Of a stretch of 64,000 nucleotides of DNA, positions 24,160-31,125 are shown piece by piece; positions within the stretch are counted from its first letter, which is position 1, and each line of letters starts with the position of its first letter. Both the position numbers and the translations under genes were made by a program. The notes beneath the pieces are model-generated. The model saw only the letters and a list, made by a program, of their open reading frames with translations. It was not told the DNA's origin and ran no database searches. The stretch is from Streptomyces sp. NBC_00306 (GTDB lineage Bacteria; Actinomycetota; Actinomycetes; Streptomycetales; Streptomycetaceae): assembly GCF_036169555.1 (NCBI RefSeq), contig NZ_CP108032.1, forward strand, positions 3,472,001 through 3,536,000, in the 5' to 3' direction.

Positions 24160-24990
24160 TCAGGTGAAGCAGTAGCCGGAGTCGCAGGCGCCGTCGGCCT
24201 GGTCGGCCTCGTCGAACATGGGCAGCAGGTCGACCCCGTCCGGGATGGCTTCGCGCAGCGGCTTGCCGAAGCGGGTCAGGAAGACGTGGTCCTTGCCGAG
24301 CTCGTCGCGGCGCCGGTTGAGCAGCTCTTCGAGCTGGCACGACTTCTCGAAGTGGACGGGGTCGGTGCGGCGCATGTCGTGCCAGGTCTCGGGCCGGTGG
24401 AAGGGGCAGAACCAGCACGACGACTTGGGCGGTACGGGCAGGCCCGCATCGCGGATGATGCGGGCGCAGTCGGACCGGCGCAGGCCGAGGTCGAGCAGCG
24501 GATAGACGATGTCCTCGTGGCGCTCTGACCGCCGACTGTTGGCGCGGTGGATCTCGTCGAGGCTGATGCCGATGCCGATGGTCGCCGGATTCTCGGGCGT
24601 CGCGCCACGGCGCTTGAGCTCCCGCCCGATGACGATGATTTTGTAGTCGGCGGTGCACGACCGGGTGCCGGGCGCCCCATTGGACATGCGGACGGGAATC
24701 TTGAGGGACTTGGAGCCCTCTCGGGTGATCTCGCCGTACAGGGTGCGCGTCTCTCCGGACCGGACCATGACGCGGTCGAGGATGGTGAGTTCGACGCCGT
24801 GCTCGGCTGCGTACGGACGGGCGTACTCGTCGAGGTACGTGAGGGTGTCAGGGTTCTCGGAGTCGTCGCCAACGTTGGCCATGAGGAAGGTGCGGAAGTC
24901 GATCCGCCCCTGCGCGGCGAGGACCAGGAGCGCGGTGGACTGGACACCGCCGCCGTAACTGATGGATCGGAGCCGGGAGGGCTCGGGCAT
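24160..24990 (-). CDS. PP-loop ATPase, phosphoadenosine phosphosulfate reductase-like family
   Basis: 276 residues. The adenylation PP-loop is SISYGGGVQSTAL near residue 8, a phage/DNA-modification-type variant of SGGxxS. Further family segments are the FLMANVGDDSENPDT strand and CTADYKIIVIGREL. Two Cys clusters follow: CWFCPFHRPETW near residue 195 and CDSGYC at the end. The family includes PAPS reductases, the DndC-like enzymes of DNA phosphorothioation and tRNA thiolation enzymes. Without cysteine desulfurase and Dnd partners nearby, the substrate is open. A nucleic-acid or sulfur-activation role in the early phase is likely. Confidence 0.82.
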   Translation of the reverse strand: MPEPSRLRSISYGGGVQSTALLVLAAQGRIDFRTFLMANVGDDSENPDTLTYLDEYARPYAAEHGVELTILDRVMVRSGETRTLYGEITREGSKSLKIPVRMSNGAPGTRSCTADYKIIVIGRELKRRGATPENPATIGIGISLDEIHRANSRRSERHEDIVYPLLDLGLRRSDCARIIRDAGLPVPPKSSCWFCPFHRPETWHDMRRTDPVHFEKSCQLEELLNRRRDELGKDHVFLTRFGKPLREAIPDGVDLLPMFDEADQADGACDSGYCFT

Positions 24991-25024
24991 GAGGTGCTCC
25001 TTCGGATGTGCGCGAGTCGGGCGG

Positions 25025-25384
25025 TCAGGCGCCGGGGGTGCGGCGGGCGGCGGCGCGGCGTCGGGCGTCGGCTCGTTTCGCGGGCCGGCAGGCTGCGTTG
25101 TACGCGTCGCGGCAGGCGTCGCACGGCGGCTCGTTGCGGTACCAGTGCTGGCGGGCGCCGCCGCGTGTGCCGTGGTTGATGGGCGGCAGCCGGCTGGGGT
25201 CCTTCGGGGCGGCGCGGCGTTCCCGTAGGTAGGCGGCCCTGGCGGCAGCGCAGTCCTGGCAGGGCTTTTCGCCGCCGCGCCGGTGCCGGTTGTGGCCGGA
25301 CGGTGTGCCGCATCTGGCTTGCTTGCTCGTCGACGGTTCGAGACCGAGGGACATCATCACCTCGTCGTAGCTGGCGGTCGTCAC
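25025..25384 (-). CDS. Small Cys/His-rich zinc-finger-type protein
   Basis: 119 residues from a GTG with GAAGGAG upstream. It has two similar units: CGTPSGHNRHRRGGEKPCQDC and, about 30 residues later, a shorter HGTRGG...PPCDACRDAY. Each pairs a Gly/His/Arg turn with a CxxC, so an internal duplication is likely. The protein is very basic. Such proteins are frequent in actinophage early regions and are presumed nucleic-acid binding. It is separated from the PP-loop gene by 34 bp. Confidence 0.7.
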   Translation of the reverse strand: MTTASYDEVMMSLGLEPSTSKQARCGTPSGHNRHRRGGEKPCQDCAAARAAYLRERRAAPKDPSRLPPINHGTRGGARQHWYRNEPPCDACRDAYNAACRPAKRADARRRAAARRTPGA

Positions 25385-25396
25385 GTGGCTTCTCCT

Positions 25397-25603
25397 TCAT
25401 GCGGCATCGGGAATGGGGTGGAGGTGGCGCGTGGTCTGGGCGGGGCGGGTCTCCCTGCGGTACTCCCAGCCGTCGAGGGCGGACTCAAGGTCCCGGCGGT
25501 GCTGGGCCTGCAGCGCGGGAGGCGTGCTCACACCGGTGGGCCGGGCGCCACCGAAGGTGCCGTCGGGGATGGCCTCTGCGAGCAGGCGCTCAAGCGGGCT
25601 CAT
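25397..25603 (-). CDS. Small hypothetical protein (68 aa)
   Basis: Begins at the ATG 25603, overlapping the stop of the preceding gene (ATGA). It starts with SPLERLLAEAIPDGTFGGAR and continues Arg-rich (HRRDLESALDGWEYRRETRP). A short helical protein with no Cys and no membrane segment. Coupling to the replication-type genes suggests co-expression. No family is recognised. Confidence 0.6.
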   Translation of the reverse strand: MSPLERLLAEAIPDGTFGGARPTGVSTPPALQAQHRRDLESALDGWEYRRETRPAQTTRHLHPIPDAA

Positions 25604-26262
25604 ACGACCGCCCTCGCTGCCTGCTCTGCGGCTTCGGTGCGGGAGGGGTGCGAGCCCGAGGTGAGGGCGTGACGGGCGCCGCCACGGCCCGGCCGGGTGC
25701 ACGGCCGGCCGACGTAGGCGCGGCACGACTCGACCGGGCAGGCCACGTCGAGCGGGTCGGTGAGTCCCTCGGTGGCGAGGCGCTCGCGCTCGGCCCGGCC
25801 CGGGCGGTGCGCGGCCAGTCCCTCGCGCAGGTGCGGCGGCAGGTAGGTGCCGAGCCGTTCAAGGCGGGCCTTCGCTTCGGCGGCCGCGGGGCTGGCCGTC
25901 AGCTGCGGCGCCTCGACGGGCGCGGTCTGCCCGGCGACGACGGCCCGCCGGTGGGCGACGACCGCGGCCCGGTAGGCGGCGCCGTTGTCGGGGTCGACGG
26001 CGGGCAGGGGGTCGACATCGCGGGCCATGCGGTCGCGGACGACGGACTGCCAGCGGCTGGCGATGTCGGCGGGCAGGATCGGGAACTGGCTGCGGGCGTA
26101 GTGCTGCTGCGCAGCGTGGACGGCGTACGGGTACGGGACTTCGGCGAGGATGCCGGCCCACATCTTGGCCTGGGCGCGGCGCTCGATCTTGTCGTCGCGA
26201 CGGACGCGCGGGTCGGCGAGGGCAATCTCAGCGATCAGCTGGGGAATCAGCTCGGGCTCCAT
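25600..26262 (-). CDS. Replication-region protein with C-terminal zinc finger
   Basis: 220 residues. The N-terminal helical region (PELIPQLIAEIALADPRV, then WAGILAEVPYPYAVHAAQQH) resembles helicase-loader or primosome accessory proteins of actinophages. The last ~50 residues form a zinc-knuckle pattern, CPVESCRAYVGRPC then GARHALTSGSHPSR, common in actinophage and AICE proteins. Its start overlaps the stop of the HTH replication protein by one base, so the two probably act together. A loader or single-strand-binding accessory role is an inference. Confidence 0.65.
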   Translation of the reverse strand: MEPELIPQLIAEIALADPRVRRDDKIERRAQAKMWAGILAEVPYPYAVHAAQQHYARSQFPILPADIASRWQSVVRDRMARDVDPLPAVDPDNGAAYRAAVVAHRRAVVAGQTAPVEAPQLTASPAAAEAKARLERLGTYLPPHLREGLAAHRPGRAERERLATEGLTDPLDVACPVESCRAYVGRPCTRPGRGGARHALTSGSHPSRTEAAEQAARAVV

Positions 26263-27140
26263 CAGGCGCCTCCTGCGCTCTGCTGCCGCATCTCATCTGC
26301 GATGTCGGCCATGTCTTCGAGGTATGCGGTGGTCTTGCTGGGGGCGGCGACGGCGCGGGGGCCCGTGTAGGCGGGCGCGCTCTGCAGTCCGGACCAGCCG
26401 GCGAGGAAGTACCGGGCGCTGTACGGGGTCTGCTTGGCGGCCTGCCAGGCGCGGGCGGCGTGCTCGGTGAGGGCCGGTACGCCGACGCGTCGGACGGCGT
26501 CGCGCAGGTCGTCCCACTCGCGGGGGTTCAGCGGCCACGAGACGTCCATGCCGCGGGCGTGCATGGCCTCGACGAGGGGCTGGATCTCTCCTCTCCCCTG
26601 CTGCCTGGCCACGTCGGTGCCGGGCCGGTCATCGGCGGCGGGGGTAGGGGGTTGAGGTTCTTCCGAAGGAAGAACCTGGGACGGGACGGGACGGGTGGGG
26701 ACGGGGGCAGCGTCTCCGTGACGGCGTGTAGACGCGTCTACAGAGGCATCTACATCCGGGCCCTCATCCCCCTCGACCTGCCCCTTCCTTGTCCCCTCGC
26801 GCCAACGTTGTTGCCGCTCCGTCTTGGCTTTGCGTGCCAACTCGGTCTGAACTCGACTCGGGTTGCGGTCCAAGTACTGATGGATCGCGTACGAGTTGGC
26901 GTCGAGTTGGGGGCACGACTCGCAGTCGTGGCCCGCCTTGTGCCACAGGCCGGCGTCGACGAGGGCCGTGATCATTCGGGGCGTTCCGTACAGCCTGGCG
27001 ATCTGCTTCGGGATCACGCCGTCCGTCACCTGCTGCGCGGCCCATGACCCGCAGCGGACGTACAGACCGAGCGCGGGCGTGCCAGCGGCGAATGCCTTCG
27101 GGTGGCAGTGGAACCCGTCATCGATCTTGAACCAGGCCAT
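26262..27140 (-). CDS. Replication initiator/organizer-like protein
   Basis: 292 residues. It starts MAWFKIDDGFHCHPKAFAAG, the hallmark N-terminus of a family of phage and AICE replisome-organizer proteins with a winged-helix domain (residues 1-100). A long charged linker follows, with a low-complexity segment at about 130-190. The C-terminal domain at about 200-292 (WPLNPREWDDLRDAVRRVG, then YSARYFLAGWSGL) may bind partners such as helicase. Phages with this gene usually begin replication inside it or nearby. No iteron-like repeats are evident by eye in the linker. Confidence 0.7.
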   Translation of the reverse strand: MAWFKIDDGFHCHPKAFAAGTPALGLYVRCGSWAAQQVTDGVIPKQIARLYGTPRMITALVDAGLWHKAGHDCESCPQLDANSYAIHQYLDRNPSRVQTELARKAKTERQQRWREGTRKGQVEGDEGPDVDASVDASTRRHGDAAPVPTRPVPSQVLPSEEPQPPTPAADDRPGTDVARQQGRGEIQPLVEAMHARGMDVSWPLNPREWDDLRDAVRRVGVPALTEHAARAWQAAKQTPYSARYFLAGWSGLQSAPAYTGPRAVAAPSKTTAYLEDMADIADEMRQQSAGGA

Positions 27141-27173
27141 CAGTGCTTCCCTCGTTCGGTGGTGCGGATGACA

Positions 27174-27210
27174 CGTCCGGGGCGGGGCTCGAAGCCGGCC
27201 GCCCCGGACG
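27174..27210 (-). terminator. Intercistronic stem-loop between the early block and the replication gene
   Basis: CGTCCGGGGCGG (27174-27185) pairs perfectly with CCGCCCCGGACG (27199-27210) around 13 bases. It starts 13 bases after the stop at 27224 and ends 33 bases before the start at 27140. The geometry matches the hairpins at 21167 and 24111. Confidence 0.6.
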
Positions 27211-27223
27211 GGGTACGGGGTGG

Positions 27224-27655
27224 CTACGGCTTTCGCTGGAGCGCAAGGCTGGAGAGGCCGGCGACATTGGCCAGCAGCGCGGAGACCGACTCGGTGTAGT
27301 GCTCGCTGCCCGCGTCAAACGCCGCGTTGAACAGGGCCGGTCCCGTGTCCGCGTCGTCGTTGCAGTACGCGACCAGGAACCGGACAGCGAACAGGTCTGC
27401 TGCGGGCGTGCACCCTGGGCGTAGTTCCTGGATGGCCCACATGTCGCCGCGCTTCAGGTTCGGTACGCGGCCCCGGTAGATCTTCTTCAGTGCCGCCTTG
27501 CCGACCTCTGCGAAACCGCAGCAGGCGGCGTACATGTCCCAGGGGTCGCCCGAGTTGCCGATCTCGTTGAGGGCGTCGCACGCGCCGTCGGCGTCCTTGT
27601 CCATGGCGCAGCCGACGGCCTTCATCACGAGCGGGTACAGCTGGTCGGTGTCCAT
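27224..27655 (-). CDS. Hypothetical early-region protein
   Basis: 143 residues, mostly helical, with four Cys in the first half (VGCAMDKDADGAC and YAACCGFAEVG). The pattern of a short acidic start (MDTDQLYPLVMKAVG) and repeated helical hairpins is seen in other Streptomyces proteins of unknown function. It ends the first early unit, just before a strong hairpin. There is no membrane segment. A regulatory or adaptor function is possible, but nothing specific can be supported. Confidence 0.65.
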   Translation of the reverse strand: MDTDQLYPLVMKAVGCAMDKDADGACDALNEIGNSGDPWDMYAACCGFAEVGKAALKKIYRGRVPNLKRGDMWAIQELRPGCTPAADLFAVRFLVAYCNDDADTGPALFNAAFDAGSEHYTESVSALLANVAGLSSLALQRKP

Positions 27656-27840
27656 CAGTCGCCCTTCGTGGTGGCGGTGTCGGGTGCGGTGCGTCGTGGC
27701 AGCGGGCCGGGCGGCTCGGGCTTGCCCTGTACTGCGGAGGGTGTGTGCCGGTCGCAGCGCCAGCCGCAGGGGAACGGGCGGGCCCGCTTCAATCCGTGCG
27801 GGGGGAGCAGCGAGCAGGGCTGGCGGGTGCGGAACGTCAT
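27655..27840 (-). CDS. Small basic protein downstream of WhiB-like genes (61 aa)
   Basis: The ATG at 27840 overlaps the WhiB-like stop (ATGA), and the stop is adjacent to the next start. The peptide begins MTFRTRQPCSLLPPHGLKRA and contains a second Cys (GWRCDRH), then a Pro/Arg-rich, probably disordered tail. Its position at the end of the coupled WhiB genes suggests it is translated with them. It could be a partner of those regulators, but no family is known to me. Confidence 0.5.
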   Translation of the reverse strand: MTFRTRQPCSLLPPHGLKRARPFPCGWRCDRHTPSAVQGKPEPPGPLPRRTAPDTATTKGD

Positions 27841-28133
27841 GCCGTCACCCGCTCGTACAGGCGGCGCCGCTCGCGCGGGGTGAGGCCGCCGTAGATGCCA
27901 TGCCGGGCGTCGAGCGCCTGCCCGCCCTCCATCCGCATCGCGGAGATGAGGCATGCCTCGACGACGGGGCAGGCCCGGCAGACCCGCTTCGCCTCGGCCG
28001 TGTCTTCCTTGTCCTGATGGACGGGGAACCACAGGTCCCGGTGCTTGTCGAAGGCGGGGTCGGCGCATGCGGCCTGCGCGCGCCATGCGTTGTCGTCGGC
28101 GGTCTTGGGTCGCGGGAGGGTGCGGCTTCTCAC
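27837..28133 (-). CDS. WhiB-like iron-sulfur transcriptional regulator (A)
   Basis: 98 residues from the GTG at 28133, overlapping the upstream stop (GTGA). The four cluster cysteines are C23, C52, C55 and C61 (AKRVCRACPVVEAC). The conserved LWFPV turn follows the first Cys, and a GIYGGLTPRERRRL motif lies near the end. Wbl proteins bind a [4Fe-4S] cluster and the primary sigma factor region 4 to control promoters. Phage Wbl proteins can imitate or inhibit host WhiB factors. It sits directly behind a second wbl gene. Confidence 0.92.
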   Translation of the reverse strand: MRSRTLPRPKTADDNAWRAQAACADPAFDKHRDLWFPVHQDKEDTAEAKRVCRACPVVEACLISAMRMEGGQALDARHGIYGGLTPRERRRLYERVTA

Positions 28134-28411
28134 TGGTCCGTCACCGCCCGAGCAGCGGCCAGTTCGATGCGTTCCAGCGGGCTGAGTCCTCCGCGGATGC
28201 CGTACCGGCGGGTGCGGTTCTTGCCGGCCTCCTGCTGCATGGCTTCTTCGAGGCAGCGGCGGCGGACCGGGCAGCGGGCGCACATCTGCTTGGCCTTGTG
28301 GGCGGTGCCGAGCTTGGGGAAGAACAGGTCGGTGTCGGCGTTGGCGCAGGCGGCGAGGGCGTGCCAGGCGTACGGGCCTTCGGCGGTGCTGATGTGGTTC
28401 TTGGTCTGCAT
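28130..28411 (-). CDS. WhiB-like iron-sulfur transcriptional regulator (B)
   Basis: 93 residues from the ATG at 28411, overlapping the upstream stop by one base (TGATG). The cluster cysteines are C22, C44, C47 and C53 (KQMCARCPVRRRC). Between C22 and C44 there is LFFPK, and the C-terminal motif is GIRGGLSPLERIEL. The spacing between the first and second Cys is shorter than in its neighbour (21 against 28 residues between them), so the two are different subfamilies and not a recent duplication. Confidence 0.92.
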   Translation of the reverse strand: MQTKNHISTAEGPYAWHALAACANADTDLFFPKLGTAHKAKQMCARCPVRRRCLEEAMQQEAGKNRTRRYGIRGGLSPLERIELAAARAVTDQ

Positions 28412-28992
28412 CACGCACCGGCCAGGGCGGGCGAGTACACGGGGCCCCAGTTGAACTCCCGGCGGTACCGCCACTGGAGGTTCGACGCCTGCGTCTCGCG
28501 CCATTCGATCGGCCCGTGGCAGCGACGGAGCGGGTTGTGCGCCCACTCTCGGCGCATCTCCTCACGACCGCAGTCAGGGCAGGCGATGCGCGGGCCGAAG
28601 GGCGCGCCCGTCATGTTGCTCAGCTCGTACCTGTCGGCCCGCCGGATCTCGACGCCGCCGTCGATGGCCTGCTCGCGACTGAAGTCGGGGAACTCGTCGT
28701 AGTCGCTGTAGACCTTGAGTGCCGCGTCTTCGTCCTCGCCGCTGACCTTGATCAGGTAGACGTTGGTCACCTCGAACGCGACGTAGTACTCCCGCTCGTC
28801 GAGTTCCCACGCCTGCCGTCCGGCGGCCCGGTGAATCAGGTCCAGCGCCTCTTCGGCCTCGCCGCTGGGCACGGGGCGCGGGTACTTCTTGCCGAAGTAC
28901 TCGTGTGCTCCAGGGTGCCCAAGCTCCAGCTGGCAATCCCGGACGCTGATCGTGGGGGTCTCGTCGTCGTACAGCGGTTCGTTGCAGGCCAT
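28411..28992 (-). CDS. Hypothetical protein with zinc-ribbon C-terminus
   Basis: 193 residues from the ATG at 28992. An N-terminal segment has Cys residues (ACNEPLY and VRDCQLELGHPGAHEYFG) that resemble a short zinc-binding loop. The middle has a beta-rich part (EYYVAFEVTNVYLIKVSGED), and near residue 150 lies CPDCGREEMRREWAHNP, a CxxC ribbon. Nothing indicates a membrane location. It is coupled to both neighbours by one-base overlaps. The function is not recognised. Confidence 0.65.
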   Translation of the reverse strand: MACNEPLYDDETPTISVRDCQLELGHPGAHEYFGKKYPRPVPSGEAEEALDLIHRAAGRQAWELDEREYYVAFEVTNVYLIKVSGEDEDAALKVYSDYDEFPDFSREQAIDGGVEIRRADRYELSNMTGAPFGPRIACPDCGREEMRREWAHNPLRRCHGPIEWRETQASNLQWRYRREFNWGPVYSPALAGA

Positions 28993-29231
28993 CAGGCGGC
29001 GCTCCTCAGGATGGCGGGCGTGTACGACCGGCGGCCCGTCTCGGTGTCGTCGTGCGGGGTCAGGTCGCCGCGCGCGGCCAGCGCCCGAAGGTCCTTGCGC
29101 GCCGTGTTCCTGCCGGACGTCGGCCACGGGCTGCGCTTGAGCGCCTTCACCGCGCCCTTCGCCGTCCAGAAGCACGGGTTGCTGCGGATCTCGGCGAGCA
29201 ACCAGCCGCGACGGGTGATCAGTTCAGGCAT
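28992..29231 (-). CDS. Small winged-helix-like DNA-binding protein
   Basis: 79 residues from the ATG at 29231; a GTG three codons earlier is the alternative. The sequence TARKDLRALAARGDLTPHDD near residue 45 looks like a recognition helix followed by a wing turn. WTAKGAVKALKRSPW upstream fits the first helices. It resembles small regulatory proteins that switch gene expression in actinophages. It overlaps the preceding gene by 8 bp. Confidence 0.6.
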   Translation of the reverse strand: MPELITRRGWLLAEIRSNPCFWTAKGAVKALKRSPWPTSGRNTARKDLRALAARGDLTPHDDTETGRRSYTPAILRSAA

Positions 29232-29493
29232 CGGAGGCACCGCCGTCCGAAGGGAGGGCCTCGACGGTGAACGTTCCGGCGGTACGGCACCCAGCGAAGA
29301 TGTGACCGCGGCCCGCCTGTGTGTCGAGGACGACCTCGAAGGCGGGGGACGCGAGGTACCGGCGCGCGTACAGAGCGATGCTGTCGGCGAGCTGGTCGCC
29401 GCTCAGGGCCCGGGTGATCGGCGCGGGTGCGGGGCCGCCCCTTCCACCGTGGCGGCCGATGCGGTCGAAGGTGACGCGGTGAGTAGTCGTCAT
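29224..29493 (-). CDS. Hypothetical protein (89 aa)
   Basis: Starts MTTTHRVTFDRIGRHGGRGG, a Gly/Arg-rich N-terminus. The rest is an alpha/beta pattern (LSGDQLADSIALYARRYL, then FEVVLDTQAGRGHIFAGCR). The shape resembles small single-domain phage proteins of unknown function. Its ATG overlaps the stop of the 39-residue membrane peptide upstream. No motif points to a role. Confidence 0.6.
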   Translation of the reverse strand: MTTTHRVTFDRIGRHGGRGGPAPAPITRALSGDQLADSIALYARRYLASPAFEVVLDTQAGRGHIFAGCRTAGTFTVEALPSDGGASDA

Positions 29494-29612
29494 CAGTTCC
29501 CCCAGCGGGTGAGTCGGTGGCCGCCCCAGAGCAGGGCGACGGAGGCGGCGACGGTCGACCAGAAGCGGCGTGCGTTCAGGCCGTGGTAGGCAGCGAGGAT
29601 CAGCGCAGTCAC
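29493..29612 (-). CDS. Very small membrane protein (39 aa)
   Basis: Begins at the GTG 29612 inside the stop of the preceding gene (GTGA) and ends one base into the next start. It has a hydrophobic N-terminal segment (MTALILAAYHGL), a basic middle (NARRFW) and a second hydrophobic stretch (STVAASVALLWGG). Coupling at both ends is the main support. It is adjacent to another membrane protein gene, with which it may form a pair. Confidence 0.5.
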   Translation of the reverse strand: MTALILAAYHGLNARRFWSTVAASVALLWGGHRLTRWGN

Positions 29613-29866
29613 AGCGACCGCCGAACCTGCGCCGGCAGGGTGGCCAGCAGTCGGCGGGCCGGAGCCTGCGACGGGTGCCGCATCGGGCCGCAGTGCTGGC
29701 ACGTCCGGGCGATGTGGCGGGCGGTGGTGCACGCCCGGTGCCGGGCGGTGCGGTGAGGCTTGAGCGCGGCCCACGCGCGGGCGACCGCGGGCAGTCCGCG
29801 AAAGACGAGGGCGAGGCCAGCGGCCCATGCGGCGAGGGCCGCGGCGACGTAGGTGAGGACGGTCAC
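29609..29866 (-). CDS. Small membrane protein with basic cytoplasmic tail
   Basis: 85 residues from a GTG that overlaps the upstream stop. One hydrophobic helix covers residues 3-30 (VLTYVAAALAAWAAGLALVF). The remainder is strongly basic, with Cys residues CTTARHIARTCQHCG that could bind zinc. It is followed by the 39-residue membrane peptide. The layout suggests a small membrane-tethered nucleic-acid or metal-binding protein, but the role is unknown. Confidence 0.6.
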   Translation of the reverse strand: MTVLTYVAAALAAWAAGLALVFRGLPAVARAWAALKPHRTARHRACTTARHIARTCQHCGPMRHPSQAPARRLLATLPAQVRRSL

Positions 29867-30174
29867 GGCTGCACCTCCGGCAGGGCGAGCAGCTGGCGGA
29901 GCGTCTGCACCTGCAGGCTCACGTCCTCGCGGGTCTCGACGACCGCGCCGGACGACGCGTGCAGCGCCTCAGGCGTCAGGGAGAACGGGATCGCACTGTC
30001 GCCGGCCGCGGACTCCAGGTCGGCCACGCGTGCGCGAAGCTCGGCAGCGGCGTCCGGCGAGATCCACCCGGCGGCGGTCACCGCCAGCGCGAGACCCATC
30101 GGAGTGCGGTTCCTGGCCTGCGCGGCGCAGATCGTTTCGGCGAGCGAGTTCAACTCGCGGGCGGTGCCGTTCAC
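29863..30174 (-). CDS. Hypothetical early protein (103 aa)
   Basis: From a GTG overlapping the upstream stop (GTGA). It is largely helical: ARELNSLAETICAAQARNRT, then DAAAELRARVADLESAAGDS, which could be a short coiled coil. No Cys pair or membrane segment is present. It belongs to the coupled run of early genes behind the excisionase-like gene. No family is recognised. Confidence 0.6.
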   Translation of the reverse strand: MNGTARELNSLAETICAAQARNRTPMGLALAVTAAGWISPDAAAELRARVADLESAAGDSAIPFSLTPEALHASSGAVVETREDVSLQVQTLRQLLALPEVQP

Positions 30175-30494
30175 GACGAGGCCGAGTCGGGGCGGGTGAT
30201 GGACCAGGCGGACACCGCAACGTCGTTCACCGTGTGCGCGGCTTCGGTGTACGTGTCGGGCGACCCGTCGCGGAGCGGGTTGGCAGTCGCCTCGACGCCG
30301 AAGTGGGCGGCGAATGCGCGCACATCGTCGGGCTTGTTGTGGCAGTAGAGACGGATCTCGAAGGCGTCGCCGTACCGGTCGGCGATCGTGACCTGCCTCG
30401 GTGTGAACGGCAGGCCCGCGACCACGTGCTCCGCCACGGAGAAGGCGCGCATCATCGCGTCGCGTGTCAGGCAGTCGGTAGTGTTCGTACTCAA
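30171..30494 (-). CDS. Hypothetical early protein (107 aa)
   Basis: I prefer the TTG at 30494 because GAGG lies five bases upstream; the frame is open to an ATG at 30572 that has no ribosome site. The protein has an N-terminal helix (DAMMRAFSVAEHVVAGLPFT) and a beta-rich part (VTIADRYGDAFEIRLYCHNK, then FGVEATANP). It may be an alpha/beta single-domain protein. It is not recognised. It is the first of the coupled run that follows the excisionase-like gene. Confidence 0.58.
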   Translation of the reverse strand: MSTNTTDCLTRDAMMRAFSVAEHVVAGLPFTPRQVTIADRYGDAFEIRLYCHNKPDDVRAFAAHFGVEATANPLRDGSPDTYTEAAHTVNDVAVSAWSITRPDSASS

Positions 30495-30576
30495 GGTGTC
30501 CTCATCTCTCGGCTTACTGAGGTGCACTGAGGGGTCGTTCCGGATTGCCGTCCGGGCGGCCCCGTTTTTCATGGCG

Positions 30577-30867
30577 TCAGGCCGTCGCGGCGAGCGCGGC
30601 CGGACGCTTGTCGGCGGCGAGCGGCTGGACCGTGAACTGCTCGCTGATGGCGCGGATGTTCAGGCCCGAGAACCAGACGCTGTTCCCGTTGTTGACGTGC
30701 GGGATCTCGCGGCTGTACGCCAGCTCACGGAGCTTGCGCCCGGAGAACGGCAGGTACCTCGCTGCCTCGTCGGGCTTGTAGTGGAAGAGCTCTCCCTCGG
30801 GCGTGCTGGGTGCCGGGGTGTAGCGACCCTGCTCCGGCACCTTCTTCGTGTCCCTGGGGGCGGTCAC
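30577..30867 (-). CDS. Excisionase-like HTH protein
   Basis: 96 residues from the GTG at 30867, with GGAG five bases upstream and overlapping the XRE stop (GTGA). The core FHYKPDEAARYLPFSGRKLR, then ELAYSREIPHV, resembles the MerR/Xis-type HTH with a wing (NNGNSVWFSGLNIRAISEQF). In actinophages and AICEs such a protein promotes excision with the integrase. It lies next to the Cro-like gene and three genes from the integrase, as expected. A transcriptional role is also possible. Confidence 0.68.
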   Translation of the reverse strand: MTAPRDTKKVPEQGRYTPAPSTPEGELFHYKPDEAARYLPFSGRKLRELAYSREIPHVNNGNSVWFSGLNIRAISEQFTVQPLAADKRPAALAATA

Positions 30868-31070
30868 GGCGTCTCCTTATGGGTGATGTCGTCAGTGCTG
30901 GCATCCAGGGCCGTCGCGAGGCGGCGGATGTTCCCGTCGCTGAGGCCGGCCTTACCGGTCTCCACTCGGGAGAGGTGACTGGGATGGATGCCAGACAGGC
31001 GAGCGACTGCGGTAAGGCTCAGATTCAGAGCCTCACGCCGGTATCGGATGGCGCTGGAGTGCGGTCTCAC
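30864..31070 (-). CDS. Cro/XRE-family regulator at the head of the early operon
   Basis: 68 residues from the GTG at 31070; the open frame extends to a TTG at 31106 but runs into the operator repeat. The HTH is RREALNLSLTAVARLSGIHP followed by SHLSRVETGKAGLS, a textbook XRE fold. It is transcribed away from the plus-strand repressor, the classic cI/Cro divergent layout. It probably controls the lysis-lysogeny choice by binding the same operators. The next gene is coupled to it. Confidence 0.85.
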   Translation of the reverse strand: MRPHSSAIRYRREALNLSLTAVARLSGIHPSHLSRVETGKAGLSDGNIRRLATALDASTDDITHKETP

Positions 31071-31089
31071 GCTCTGAAAGCTAGCCCTC

Positions 31090-31125
31090 GGGACTACGTT
31101 GCGCAAGCGTTGGGACTACGTTGCG
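31090..31125. promoter_or_regulatory. Two direct repeats of GGGACTACGTTGCG in the immunity control region
   Basis: The 14-mer occurs at 31090-31103 and 31112-31125, exactly 22 bp apart, about two helical turns, so both lie on the same face of the DNA. They lie upstream of the Cro-like start and within the divergent control region. They are strong candidates for operators of one or both XRE proteins. A separate inverted repeat CGTTAC...GTAACG lies at 31160-31181. Confidence 0.68.
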
